64,000 nucleotides of DNA, taken from Argopecten irradians (Eukaryota; Mollusca; Bivalvia; Pectinida; Pectinidae). Shown here piece by piece: positions 49,291 through 62,995 of the stretch. The stretch spans positions 48,474,284-48,538,283 of the forward strand of contig NC_091136.1 of NCBI RefSeq assembly GCF_041381155.1, given 5' to 3'. A model generated the notes under the pieces. The model worked only from the letters and a program-made list of their open reading frames with translations, was not told the origin of the DNA and searched no databases. How positions within the stretch are numbered: the stretch's first letter is position 1; every line of letters starts with the position of its first letter. A program made the position numbers and the translations under genes.

Positions 49291-49789
49291 CTATTGTTCG
49301 TGATATTGAATAACTAGCTTGTTCCAGGTTACAATTTTTGGGTTGTATAGACGGGTTATGATGGGAAGTTCATGTTGAGGCCAATTTCGTACTGTCGTGG
49401 CCACGGATGTTTCAACAAGACGACTCAAAATTTAGCTTGTGTACGGGGGCTTGTTAAACTAGTGTACGGGGGCTTGGTTTATGTGATAAAACTGGTGTAC
49501 GGGGGCTTGGCATAACTAAAATGACAAACTTAACAATATGTTTAAAACAGATAGCGTCTAGTCGTCCAAAAGACAGATGTAAAGTTTTCCTTTGACGTCT
49601 ATGTGTTCGTAGATCTCGTGTAAAGATGCCAATGGAATAGTAGGCCTACCAGACGAAGATGATGAATGTTGGTTAGTCTGTAGATTTTGTATACAATATC
49701 AGTTTGTTTGTTTGCTGGCAATTTTGTTAAATTCTTTAACGGAGGGGATCATTTTGAGGGAGGAATGTACTCGTATTAACCATGTAGCG

Positions 49790-50792
49790 TAGGGCTGTGG
49801 ATTGTCTAACATGTGGCGATCCGATCCGATTCACGATTCAGGGTTGACGATTCACAGATCGGACCACGATAGATTAGATACAAGCAAAAGATTAAATTGC
49901 AGTAAAACTGTTTTTATTGATAAATCAATAATGGTCTTATATATTGATAAATGTTTGATTGATAATAAAACCAATTTTAGCAGTTTTTCATTCCTTATCA
50001 TTAAGCAATAGAGTTACAGGTGAAGTACAGTAGGATTCAGTCACTGTAACTGTAAAAAATCAAATCGTTTGAATTTTGAAATAACGTCATCTCAAAAATA
50101 CTACTGCACATCAATTACGGCATGAATCAAAGTCAAACCATCTGTGAACAGGTACACTGTATCACCATATCAAAACATTTCATTGTTACTTTTATTTTGG
50201 TCAAATACAGAAAAACATTGAAATTAAGAAGAAAAAAATTTAAGATCTATAAGAGTAGTTGCAATTTACTTTGGTTCTAGGCCTATAGTTTTTATTTCTA
50301 ATCAGGTGATTTATGATTTTGACTCATAATAGCCTACCTTTCGTTTTTGACATGGGGTTCACATCTACAGTACTCAGTTGCCTAATATAATATATTCGTA
50401 TTTTTACATATTTCCGACCTGTAATGAAAACGAAAAATCGATAATAATCTTTTACATCTCTAGAAGTCAATAATTATGTTTTATCATTATTATTTTATGA
50501 AGAATTCACAACATTTCATCGAAGCGTGGGTACGAAAATAACATGTTGCTAGCTTTACTTCACGCAGCTCATGTGTACTTCCGGTCTACTTCAAAGTGAA
50601 AACATCGATGATATTCAGACTTTATTGTACATTCCTTCACATTTTTTAGCTATGACAGCATTAAAGAAGGTACTATTTTTTTTGCTTTTGAAAGATCGCG
50701 ATCCGCAAATATCAGGAGTAACGAATATTCGTATCCGATCTTTCTCAATAATTCGTGAATACTCGAGTACTCGGATACTCGTTACAGCCCTA
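49790..50792. mobile_element. hAT-like non-autonomous element with 8-bp target duplication
   Basis: The ends are TAGGGCTGTGG and TTACAGCCCTA. Exact direct copies of ATGTAGCG flank it at 49,782-49,789 and 50,793-50,800. Near each end are degenerate repeats (CGATCCGATCCGATTCACGA on the left, CGAATATTCG and GAATACTCGAGTACTCGG on the right). It has no transposase. It lies between the arms of the 49.0/52.0-kb inverted repeat, so it may be a later insertion into that structure. Confidence 0.75.
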
Positions 50793-50936
50793 ATGTAGCG
50801 CAATAAGAAATACAACTTCACCTGGTGGAAATGTCATAATGTAATAGTAATAGTAAATTTTACTATTAAATTGTAAACCATGGCTAAGAATACGTATTTC
50901 CATTTTTTCTTCTTTTTTTTTTCTTTTTGTTTACAG

Positions 50937-51098
50937 GTGCTGGCCGTTTACATTTGTTTTTACTGTCCGGACAATTTCGATACGTTCCGTATGGCTACCT
51001 GCCACCTGATTGAATGTCATAGTGACTTGACATTAGAGCTACGTCGACGGGAAAATAATAAGAAGCGCGTGCATACACATCACACCCGAGCTCTGTAG
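50937..51098 (+). CDS. Possible last exon with one C2H2 zinc finger
   Basis: A long pyrimidine tract and TTTGTTTACAG precede an open frame of 53 codons to a TAG at 51,096. It contains CFYCPDNFDTF and ATCHLIECH, spaced C-x2-C-x12-H-x4-H with the expected Phe, and then a basic tail (ELRRRENNKKRVHTHH). No upstream exon could be identified, and the segment sits between transposon relics. It may be the remnant of a transposon-encoded zinc-finger protein. Treat as a candidate only. Confidence 0.3.
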   Translation: MLAVYICFYCPDNFDTFRMATCHLIECHSDLTLELRRRENNKKRVHTHHTRAL

Positions 51099-51214
51099 AG
51101 AGGAGGGCAAAACAATACCTGTTATTGACAAGGTCGGAAAAATCCACATTTCTAGGAGAGATGTTGTACCGAAAGATAGCCCATTCAAGAAAGATATCTA
51201 AAGATAATGTTTAA

Positions 51215-51571
51215 AGATGCTCCACCGCTGACAAGTGGTATATTTTCACTATGAAAATCGGGAGCAGACGATTTAGTATTTTTCTTCAGTTATAAAAGTT
51301 ACTTACTTTACACCATTACCACCATTGAAAAGTCTGAGCTTTTAATTTTACTTCAAGTTAAAAATATGAAAAATAATTAATTGTTTCCCGAAAAAAAATC
51401 CGTGACACTATATTCTATATGGAATGAAGTACTGATTGCGTATGCACCAAAGGCGAAATAAATTATTTTATATTATTGTTTGTGTTAATTAGGCATATAT
51501 AAACACGATTAAATACCAGTTATTGTTCAAATGATGAATGTCATTTATGCTCTGTCGGCGGTGGAGCATAT
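51215..51571. mobile_element. TTAA-type MITE, family 1 copy 2
   Basis: Inverted ends AGATGCTCCACCGCTGACA and CTGTCGGCGGTGGAGCAT, with TTAA on the left (51,211-51,214). The right flank has drifted to ATAAAT. The interior matches the 48,589 copy in reverse, including TTCAAATGATGAATGTCATT beside the right end. Confidence 0.7.
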
Positions 51572-51779
51572 AAATACTTTAATACTTTTTGTTGCCCAGG
51601 CTTAAATTAATTGAAAAGAACAGTTTTTTGCCTGAATTGATCAAAATCAAAATGAATAATCATTCTACATTGCGTATCGTTTCAATCAGTAATTTGATTA
51701 ATCATATAGAACGTTATATATTGCTATTTAGAAAGAAATATTTGACTTAAAAAGCTGCGTTTCTCAACTCATCAATCAA

Positions 51780-52300
51780 TTTTCCGTACAATCGTCAACC
51801 AAGCTGCCGTACAATCAACATCCAAGCCCCTGTACACTTGATTTTTAACAACAAGCAAGCCTCCGTACACAACGTGATTTTCACTTATTTATTTCGTAAT
51901 CTTCATGACCTCAAATTTGTCATCGGGGCGTGAGATGCTTTCATATGACGTGAATTAGCCATAGACAATGAATTCCGTTATCAGGAAAGCATTAAATATC
52001 TATATCAGTGATTTATTTTAAACCGTCTTTTTCACTGCGGTACCCCCTACATGGGACCCTGGATTCCTGTCTATTCCTCAATAAATATATGACGCTGGGG
52101 GTTGACAGATCGTATACGGACGCGATATGTAATAAGCTTGAACTGGACAATAGTTACAGATATATCAATTACATTAGAATTGTGCAAATATTGTAAAACT
52201 TATCCTTGTTGCGACAGGCCTCGCCTCGTCGATACCAATATCCTGTGTACGGATACCCACAGTGATGGATATCGCCTATGTTTGTCACTTGATGCGACTC
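51780..52300. repeat. Inverted-repeat pair, right arm
   Basis: Partner of 49,000-49,510: GACCCTGGATTCCTGTCTAT, AATAAATATATGACGCTGGG and GCGACAGGCCTCGCCTCGTC appear here in the opposite orientation, with the CAAGCC(C/T)C(T/C)GTACAC short repeats at about 51,820-51,880. The frames inside match no family I know. Confidence 0.6.
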
Positions 52301-55300
52301 GGGAAGCTTCTGTTTATACCGACATATTCCGATATTATCCGAAAGTTATAAACGCGGCATTTATCTGTAACGTTTCTTTCAAAATGCATGATATTTCATG
52401 CAACATTGCTCACAATCTCAATGGTATGTTAGTAATTTTCTATATGAATAATCATACACCACCCTGTTTCAAATAAATATATATAATGATGTTTAATATG
52501 TACTCAGGCAATTATACTCAGGCAGATCCTCAATTGTTCGCATACCCACGTGGGCGAGGTGTTCCGAACATATCAAAGCAAAAATCCTTAAATATCAGTT
52601 TAGCACCGCGCGAATCTAATGAATAAGACGTAAATATTGGATACATATCCGAATATAACATTTATATAGGGAACATGTGCCGAGGGACACAATGAACGCT
52701 GTTTTATACTAGTGTCTAATTGTCGGGCTGGAGCAGAAGTCACTCCTTAGTGTAACAAAAGAACTCCTTTAGAGACAGGCATTCAGTATTTTTCTCGCGA
52801 GACTTGGGGCTACAAACGATGTATAGGAAATCAAAAATGAGTCCCACGAGATATTGTTGAATGACCCCTATTTTTATGAAGTCTTGAAATAGTCAGATAT
52901 TCGCATTCGCTGGTTCTCAGGAGACCATAATAGTACGAGAATCACGTTTTTTGCAGTCTGAACTTTTACTTTCTCTGTCTCATTAACGCATAATTAATAC
53001 GAAGCTTGGGGAAAGCTGCTGTCGTATTATTGGCGACAGAGAATGTTGGTGTCAAAGTGCGACATATATCCATAGGTCACAGGTACAATGGTATCGCTTT
53101 GTCAATGGCCGCCATCAACCAACACAGCTTCGTTTCGCTGTGACTGACCATCAATCTCTCTGCGTATGAAACAGGCTGTGACCTGTAACACGACATTGCA
53201 GCTCGATCAACATATGTGATTACGGCACACACGCAGGTAATTCGTCAAAACATGACATGAAGTTGAAGGGTTGGACCTAAATATTTCATGTAATGTTCCC
53301 TGTGAAACTGACCAACAGAAGGCAAAACCATACTGTGAACCGATTTTATACATTTTCGGAAGTTCATTAATCTTTTTAAATTTTGATTGCAAACCTTATA
53401 AATATTTGGTTTTCTCAAAGTCTGGATCTGTAAGTTTTCCAAATAGTTATTAGATATCTATAACCACCCTTCCAAAAGAGTGGAGATGAGGAACAATTCC
53501 ATAGATGTATTGTTCTAAACAGACACAATGGAAGTCTAGTATACAACCTATCAATAGGAAGTCATAACCCCAGATGAACTCTTCTATTATTTGGTGTGTC
53601 AGTACCAAACGCACTTCTACACAGAAGATGCGTCCCTACGTCATTCAATTACCGAGATTATCGCTATAATAACGAAACTAAAATGGACACTTTGTATACC
53701 TGTAAGGTGTCAGACAACATTTATTCGTGTATTGAGAGTATGCACTTTAACTCACACGCAACCATTGTTATCGGCCGGGAGGAATTCTGATTTGTCACGC
53801 ACATGACATGGTTAATTTGATTTCAGAAAATCAAATTCTGGTTAGAACTGATAGTCTACCAATTATTCTTGTCATGACAATCCTCGTAGTGTCCAGAAAG
53901 ATTAATAATTCGATAATACAGTATTTCTTTATCGGGTCTAAGTATTTTACATGGAGTCCCATGAAATGATCGTTGAACTTGACTTGATAGGATGTATTTT
54001 CTTGTCAAGTGTTGACGGAAATAATAGACCACCGACATAACAATTCTTTAATAGGAATGAAATAAAATATAAACTAAGAACTGTCGGAACAATGCAGAAT
54101 CCTTTATAGTTAACTCAACTTTCCTTTATGTCAGGGTTCTGTGCATCAAATTTTATCACATCTGTTGGGTAGTAGGAGTTCATCGGACAAAGTTGTGTCT
54201 ACAGACAGACGGACGGACAACCCGATACCAGTATCACCTCTTAACTTCGTTGCGGGGGTATAATAAAGCATATTGTGTGGAGACTTGTGAAAACCTACCT
54301 GGCCCAGGTGACCAGGAAGAGCAAGCGTTCATTCCTACTCTGAAATGATACGCGTTAGACAGGAGCTAAACTACCATTGTAATAGAGTAGTGTATGTCTC
54401 AGCTAACGAATATAATCCAGAGCTTTAGATTCTATTTGTACCTATGTGAAATGCAGAATGCTCACTCTATTGGAATGTTTTCTGTATGAAAATGATGAGC
54501 GTCGATAGTCTGCAGGGTAATATACGCATGGAAACGTAAAATTAGGGACAGGGCACATTTTTCTATGATCAATGAATAGACTCAATCAAATTATATTTTG
54601 AAAACAAAATCAGTATATTGTATGTTAATTTCAAAACGTCGTACATGTGCGGAAATACACTGTAATCCCATTATGCTGTCCTCATATTGCATTATAACAT
54701 CGAATAGTTACATTGGTATCAATTTGAACACCTCCATATATACCAAATTTGCACTGTGTAATTTAAACCTTTATTTGCATGCCAGTATAAAAAAAAACTT
54801 TGCGCACATACAAACACACCTTACGTCTGTCATAGCCATTATTAACCATGGCTATTTACACGCCTTGTATCTGCCCTAGCCACTAGTAAAATGGCTATTT
54901 GACAGAAATATGCTCTTAACGCTATCGTTTTCCTAATATATACATTTTAGTCTGTTTGTCGAAATAGTATCCATCGGCTGTTCCTGTTTTAGCACTCGAG
55001 ACATGTTAGGAAATATCATTTTTTATTTAAGAAGTACTAATTCAAGATTCCAAATGAATAAAAAAGACGATGCCGTCTCCTACCGCCAAAGAATCATCAG
55101 ACCATTATAATCAAGACTCGTTTAGTCTACTAAACTCATCGGTGAAGTCACGTATTTTGACAGAACGGCCACGACGCATACGCTTTCTAACACCAGTTTG
55201 GACGTCAAGCAGCGATCACAACATAGTATGACGTCATTCGATTATTGATGACGTTGACAAGGATTTCCTTAAAAAACAAAATTTGGAGAAAATCATAATA

Positions 55301-58300
55301 ACAAGCAGACATAAACCAGATATAACATCACAAAAACATATGAACTGATGTGGAATATTTTTTGCGGCATGATTTTAAAAAATAGCCGGATATGACCTAT
55401 CTTAGCACTAGATGAAATGGGAGTAGGGTTGCGAGTTACAAACTTATTACAAATTTGTTAGAGGACCCCATGTTTTATATGATATTTGAAAAATATATTA
55501 CCTTGGGCATAACATATACAAATATTGCGAAACTGACATGGGAATTTTTTTTCCTATTCGTTGATTTTTTTTTGGGGGGGGAGGGGGGGGGGGCGAAAAT
55601 ATGGCAAAACATGCTAATTACGTATTGAAACGGAGATATTTACGAAAATTATTTAGCATTGGAAAAAATACATGAGTTTTGTATATTGTTCTATCGTTAG
55701 AATTCAGGATAAAAATCAACAGGATCGAGACTCCATTCACCCTAATATTACAAATAAAAATAATTTTATGAATTTTTCTATTTTCGGCCAGCAAATTTGC
55801 ACGAATGGTATATTTCAAGCTCACATATCACAAACAGTAGTTCGAGAACACTTTACAGATTTTAAATCTACATGAACAATGCAAGAATACAAGATCTGTT
55901 AGAAAAAATGACATGGATTTTTCCATCATATGCAGCTACCTTTTTACAAGGGAAATCTTGTAAACTGTATTGCAACAATACGTGAACGGTTGTATAATCG
56001 ATATTTAACCTGGCCCACAGCTTATGATTTTTTCCAACACTAAGAGGCAACGGTTTGACCAAATATTACAATATTCTTTAACAGCAGGTAATATTTAGAC
56101 AGGAAAGATATAAAAAACAATTATGCCAAATTTAAAGATCACATTACATTTTCGTTACGCGGGATTGTGTATATTGAAGGAAAGTAAAATGACAATTTTT
56201 ATACTGCTCAAATAGTTCCATTTCATAACAAGGTTGTATTTGTAATATATACCCTTGTTTTGACTAGAACATTCATTAAAATAATTGGACACTGGTAGTG
56301 TGTCATTTAATATCAAAATAGATACATTGTACATAAAGTGTAAATAGCTTTTCTAATATAAGACCAAAATGGCAATATACAATACAACTCAAACAGGGTA
56401 TGTGCGTCAAATATGATGTATTACACAGTCAATGTAACCTTTGGTAATTTGGTGATATATAGCTAGTCAATCTCTGAAAAGTTTACACTTTGACGATACA
56501 TGAATAAGAATATCTGTGATTTTGGTATCTAGGTCATTATTCTCTGTAATACTATATAAATAAGGTATTTAATGAACACTAATGCGAGTAATTTACTGGT
56601 AATCATTGAAACAGATCTCCCAGCCATGTTACCACTTAGTTAATATTCCTGTATGATAAATGAGATTGACATTTTACTGATCAGTTATTCCGCGACCAAC
56701 GAATGGTTTGACTCCTTGCCAGTGGTGTGTCAGAATAATGCGCTGTTTGGTCCGAGATCATACCGAGAGAATTGATAACAAGCTTCAGAGTGAGTTTGCT
56801 TGTTTGATGTTAATGCTACTGGCTATTGTGATTAATAACACACTAATTAGTTTATTGCGTCAAGGGCATAACTAGAAGCTGGACATATCGAGTGTCTAAG
56901 TGCTATAAAACAAAAGATGTTTATGAAATAATTACCAGGGGGTGCAATTGAAGTAACGGTTTAAAAAATATTTAAGGCATTGTTACAATAATGTTCGTTT
57001 TCAGTGTAACATGATGTGTATTTAACCTATTACAATTGATACTGAAGGTTGCTGATCTGATATTTGAATTACATATGATTAAAAAACAGTTTAATGTAAT
57101 AAGAAACTTTTTTGGGGCATTTTTGAACATCAATATACAAAATCTTCAAAAATCACCATTTCCTTCGTTTTGGTATATTGTCTGTAAATACATGTATCAC
57201 GTTTGTTTAAAAATGAAAACTGAAGAAAACACAAACAAACAAAAAAGAACAAAAAACAAGAACAGACGATATTATACCAAAATAAATTCTGAAAAGGTGC
57301 ATTTATTGTAGTCCCCAAAAATAAACTAGATGTGCTTTTAACTTTCTTTATATTCCGTGCCTGTGTTAACATTTTCACATTTTCATATCCCGCGTACTTT
57401 ATCAAATATAACCTGTCTCGTAATATTTATCTTTCAAAATTAAATAATGTATTTTCTATTCGATACCTTTGAAATCAATTGGTTTACTTTTTACAAAATA
57501 AAAAGAAGATTAAAATTATTTTAACAATGTCAATCTTTTACCAAAGCAAATTAATAGATTAAGCAGTATGAATATACGACGAACACCAAAAGACATATTC
57601 TTATGTAGACAGCTCACCTGTAGTTGGGAGTAGAAGACGTCCTGTGTCCTTCGTCAATTCGTCAGGAATGAGACTGGCATACTGCTACCTTAATCAGCCA
57701 CTGCAGTGGTGACGTCAAACCTCGCCAGATTTGGTGGCTGCTGACATATGCTGATTAAGTCTGTATTTAGATTTTAACAGAAGGGATCGGACCGAATGCT
57801 GGAATACAGAGTAAATAATCATATCATTCATACTATTTTTATCTCAAATAAGCCATGGCAAGTTATATCGACACAATATTCTCGTGAAATTAAAAGCACT
57901 CCAATCGAGTTATTAAGTTAATTACAGAACTTACTACTTACTGTTTAGTAAAGTATATGGATGAAAAAAAAAGTAAAAATGAAATATCAATATTTTATTA
58001 TTTGATTAAGTTATTTTCATTTGCATTTAAAACACAAATAGGAAAATTACTCATTAAAAATATTTTCCACCAAATTTATTTGTTTTGTTACTAGATTCGT
58101 TAATTAAATGTATTTAAAGGATTTTGGCCATTTTGATATGATACATGGGTACTGTATGTACTAAATGATGTCATTTAACATAAGGCACGCATTCAAACAG
58201 TAAACACGTTTTATTGGTATAGAATTATTCTTCTGGGTAATGCCTTTTCTTTCAGAAGTCAAAATGTTTCCCTTGTTAATTGAACAAACGCTATGAACAC

Positions 58301-60630
58301 TTTCTATCAATATGTGACCTCGCGACCAAGAAAACCTGATGATCAGGTTGATCCCGACACTTAGTATAACAACCACTAGATGGATTAGTTGTGTTGATTA
58401 TTATTACACCGTGAATATCTACTATTTCCTTTGTACGTAGGAATTATGAATATTTAGGATTGACTGTCCTGACTGCCTAGTGTACAACGAATACTTACCT
58501 AATCCTACAATGCCATTAACATAATGTGGGAGATAATACATACAAAAATAATCTGTTTGAGTTAGGATTCAATGGATGTTTGACCAGGTGCTTCGGAAAA
58601 AGAAGTGTCTCAGTCGGCTATTTAACAATTTTCCATGGTCCTTATAGATATGTTCCTTTCTCATACCTCTGTTGGAATTAGCGCAAAGATCCATATTAGC
58701 ATAATCGTGAGCAAATAGCATTGGATCGATAATGAGAAGCTGTAATTTCTAGAGGATGGACAAACTTTATATAACAAAAGAAATCTACAAACAGGGCGTT
58801 TTCTTCAACATCCATACCAGTTATCTCAAAATAAAAAAACGAGCTATTTCGGTACAGGTTAATAAAAATAAAACTGTTTTTATCATGCGTTTTATAGATT
58901 CTGAAAAATGAATTAACAGTTATATATTGTTAAAGGCTTAAGAATGGCATATTTTCCTAAAAATATACGATCACCTTATACATTGTTTGGAGAAAATAGT
59001 ATAGAACTGGCTAGGGCTGGCTTATCTCTATCATACGTGAGTTTGGAATTGCTATTGGTCTCAATGCTGCTCAGAAAGGGATCTGTTAGATTTACTTTCT
59101 TAATGTTGAATATATACAGTCTGGTTTGATATCTATTGTTTTATTTTTAGTCTATAATGTACAATGTGATTGAGCTCTTTGGCGTTATCGTCCCTAGGCA
59201 GAGAAACTGATAAACGGGATGAGCACATAGCTTCTTTAAAACTCATTTAAATGATTTTAGAGCCAACGCTTCATTCTTGATAAATCGTTCTTCAAATTGT
59301 TGCAATTAGGGGATCAAATTCTTATTAACTGCTGTTTCTCATTGGTTGAGTATTCATGAAAAGAGGATAAATCACATACAGACTGATTGTTTAACTTGGT
59401 CTATGAGAAGAAAGCAATGACGCGAAATGGGTCTTTTTGACATGTAGACATACACTGATATATCTGTATGCTGTTTAACCGAATGGTACACTATTACAAA
59501 TGAATAAAGTTTGTTTGAACGTTTGTGTTTTTTCTTTCCTTTTATGAATTCCGATCTCATATTTCAACATAAATAGAGCTCATACAATTAAAGTTCTTTA
59601 AAATTGTAACTATTTTAACTCCAAATCGCACACTCTAAACTTTCACAAGATCATATATATCCTGCACATCTAAATACATTTTGTATTGGACTAGTATTAC
59701 ATCGTGATTAAACTACTCCGATGGTATTTGCTAAGGATGTTTGTCTAACATTACTAATGTCAAGTCGTGTTAATATTCATTTATTTCAATATGGTTATAT
59801 ATGGACACATTGTGAGGACAGCTTTCAACAGGAGCGAGATTTTATAACTCTGCATGTTCCCCGCGTTATCGTTAGGATATTGTACTTGGAGTACAGTACT
59901 AATCAGTAACAGTACGTATACATCCATCTCCAGAATAAAATCAACCGATAGCACATGCAAGATAAGTGTATTTCTGGCAACGCCAAAGTACGTCAACAGG
60001 ATATATCTTTAGAAGCGTGAGGGGAACAGAGGAGCATGGAAGATACCGAGAACTTTCATTACAACGCCACGAAAAGAACTTGCACTGGCGAATTTCTATA
60101 ACTGGAAAGTATAGACATGCAATACATTTAAATTCAATATGAACAAAGAGTTCATGTGTATTTTGTATTAGAAGAATATTGTGTACCCCTAGAGATACCA
60201 CAGTGACAGCAGTTTTCATGTGGATTAAGTCAATACAACTTTCTCTTTGGCACACATGTCAATCTATAGTATTTTTCATTGATTTTAATTACTTTAAAAC
60301 GGCGTGAAGACTTTACTCGTATCAGAATGAATTCCCTTTTGGTACAAGAGCTCACTTCAAAACTGTCTTAATTAAAAAATCGATCATATTCTTCATTGCT
60401 CGAACTGACAACTTTATATGTGTAGAAGGAACCATATTCTGTGTGCCTGTACGTCAATCCACTACCCTCGGTGACTTTCTATTTTAACTTAACGAGATTT
60501 GTATCCAGAACAATGGCAAGTGTACGGTTGGTTCAAAGAAAGAAAAGAACAAAAGATAGCTACAAAACATTCCAACTACAGTCCATGATGCATTGCGCTC
60601 TCTATCCAGCCTTACACGTTATAGAAGTAA
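52301..60630. other. Long intergenic region without recognisable genes
   Basis: Over eight kilobases I found no convincing protein domain, RNA gene or array. Small open frames of 60-100 codons lack family resemblance and codon regularity. A poly-G run stands at 55,573-55,595. One possible exon boundary on the minus strand is listed separately (57,618-57,700). If the eclosion-hormone-like gene has distant 5' exons, this region could be part of its upstream intron or promoter. Confidence 0.5.
57618..57720 (-). promoter_or_regulatory. Weak candidate 5' untranslated exon and CRE
   Basis: On the minus strand a donor-like junction CCAACTACAG|GTGAGCTG ends at about 57,618. About 90 bases upstream of it is GTGACGTCACC-like sequence (plus-strand GTGGTGACGTCAAACC near 57,706), a CRE-type site. 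It is on the strand of the eclosion-hormone-like gene, about 15 kb upstream of its start codon. This is a guess from signals only. Confidence 0.2.
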
Positions 60631-60631
60631 C

Positions 60632-60945
60632 TCCTCGATATTCCAGGGGTTTCTGTCACTGTCGTTATATCCACCCTTGGGCTATCTCATCGTAAAACTC
60701 AAGGCAACAGAGAACACATGTAAATTGATCCTTTGATGTACATCAAAAGAATCAAATAATGGTACTATGTGGTTGACTGTTTGGCTTTGAAGTTGGGTAT
60801 CGCTCTCTCTGTAGTCTTCAAAGGAAATTTTTGCTGGCCTGTGATTTGTCAGGGTTTTTTCTCTTGAACTCCCTTCAGTTTTACTATGAGATAGTTCATT
60901 GGTGGATATAACGTCAGTGATAGTAACCAATGGAGTCTTCTGGAC
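60632..60945. mobile_element. MULE-like MITE, copy 2
   Basis: Diverged inverted copy of the 10,757-11,075 element. It shares TTTTACTATGAGATAGT, TTTGATGTACATCAAAA and the GCTCTCTCTGTAGTCTTCAA stretch. The end sequences (CTCGATATTCCAGGGGTTTC on the left) are more decayed and no target duplication is clear. Confidence 0.6.
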
Positions 60946-61605
60946 CAGGAAAGATCGTCTGCTTTAAACTTCAATGCCATCGACCATCTGAAATCCTAGG
61001 TTAGTTCCTGGATAAGCCATACCGTTTAAATGAAATTTGTGGATGGTGTCGACTACAATAAAAATGATTTCTTTCCACGTTAGAACATCTTATAAGATCT
61101 TTCGTGACGTATAGTGTGGCAGGCTCACTGATGCTTTTCTTCATAGCAGAAGAATTCCAATATACTGCGTCAGTTTTGCAGCTAACAACATAAAGCTATC
61201 CAATAGCCAGAATCTAGCTATGTGAGTGAAAATTGTGTTGTCCTTGAGAGTGAATTTCACACATGTAATGATATCTGATATATACCCTTGAGGTGACCGT
61301 GTTGAGCAAAGTGTCAAGTATAATTTGAAATGTGGCAAATATAGTATTATGTCGATGTGAGCATTCCATGACAAAGTTCGTTAACATTCCGCCACTGTCT
61401 ATATAATGTAATTGTCTTCGTCATTATTTTTAGCACGAATGTTCACTTACGCATCTTTTGTATAATGACCCATGACATATTGTTTTAGTGATGTAATACT
61501 CCAAATAAAGCAACACCTTCCGTCTGTACAACATGGTACTCCAGCGAGGCAGCACATTGTAAAATACACAAGTCTATCATGCCCTCTCGATACTCTAAAC
61601 TTTAC

Positions 61606-62995
61606 TAGGCCGGGATCTAGGGGGGGGGGGGGGGGGTTACGTGCACGTGCACCCCCCCCCCCCCACAAGTTAACGAACCAATGTTTTTCTGAAGCCTTAT
61701 GACCCACTGATAACGAAATCAAGAGGTCAAATTGTATAAACTGGGATGAACTTCCGGTTATGACGTCATCAAGATGGCCGCCATCTCGAATTTCACTAAA
61801 GATTGAAAAATAGTCATAACATTGACATTTTTCAACCGAAGAAGACAAATGAGGCATCAAAATGACCACAATAGAACAACAAATACATATCAGGACCATA
61901 TAATCCAATATATGTAGACATTTCTACGTAGGAAATGAAAAAATCGGATCTTAAGCTCAAAAATGGTAATTTTTAGCAAATTTTTCATATTTGGCTTGAC
62001 GCAGCAAAAATGTTTGACAACAGCAAACTATTATTTCTAATCAGTTATTTGACTTCTTATCAATCCGTAAAAACAACACCAACAAAAAAGCAATGATAAC
62101 ATTGTATAAGCTCCGTCTATGACGTCATCAAGATGGCCGCCATCTCGAATTTCACTAACAATTGAAAAATAGTCATAACATTAACATTTTTCAACCGAAG
62201 TAGACAAATGAAGTATCAAAATGATGGGTGCGTATACTGGGTATATGCTATTTTTCTAACTCCAAACCGCTGACACTACAGTTTCCTGGTGTATTATAAG
62301 TTCCTTAAATAAGTTTGACTATTGGCGATTTATAAGTAGGAAACATGAATGTAAAGTTGACAGAATATCTAGGTAGGACAAGTCACAGTTTCGTTTATTT
62401 CCTATGCATATTATTAGCAAAATGTCAGATGGATACCACAATGTCACATATTTCTTTCACTGGTTCTCAATTATAACCATTATCATTGTGCGTGCTTTCC
62501 CACCTCACTGCACTATCGTCTGACGTGACTCGGCATGTCTGGTAGCTTGTACATGCAGTCCAAATCAGAGTAATCGAGATATCAGTATCCAATTCGTCGA
62601 AAGCCAGAGCGTCGTCTTCGATGTCGATGAGCTGAGGTGACACTACATTACCAGTGGTGTTCTAGCCTGTCATCTTTCATGGCCCATCCATGGCCAGAGT
62701 TTATATCAGGAACAACAGGTTCAGGGATATGGGATCTCCTTCAGATTCTAAAAATATCGTATATGCTGTTTCAGACTTCTCAGGAAAATAGAGGAAATTA
62801 CACCAGATCCAGATTCTTCGAATGGTGGAATGATTCAAGCACCATTTATCAACCTTCATCCCAGTTTATACAATTTGACCTCTTGGTTTCGTTATCAGTG
62901 GGTCATAAGGCTTCAGAAAAACATTGGTTCGTTCAGTTGTAGAGGTGGGGGGGGGGGAGGGGGGTGGACGTAGACCCCTCCTAGATCCCGGCCTA
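61606..62995. mobile_element. DNA transposon with 140-bp interrupted inverted repeats
   Basis: Left and right ends are inverted copies: TAGGCCGGGATCTAGG, a poly-G block, then ACCAATGTTTTTCTGAAGCC, TTATGACCCACTGATAACGA and AGAGGTCAAATTGTATAAAC. The interior contains a direct repeat of about 110 bp (61,758-61,872 and 62,116-62,224) with TATGACGTCATCAAGATGGC and GAAAAATAGTCATAACATT. There is no coding frame of note. No target duplication was found, so the superfamily is open. Confidence 0.65.
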
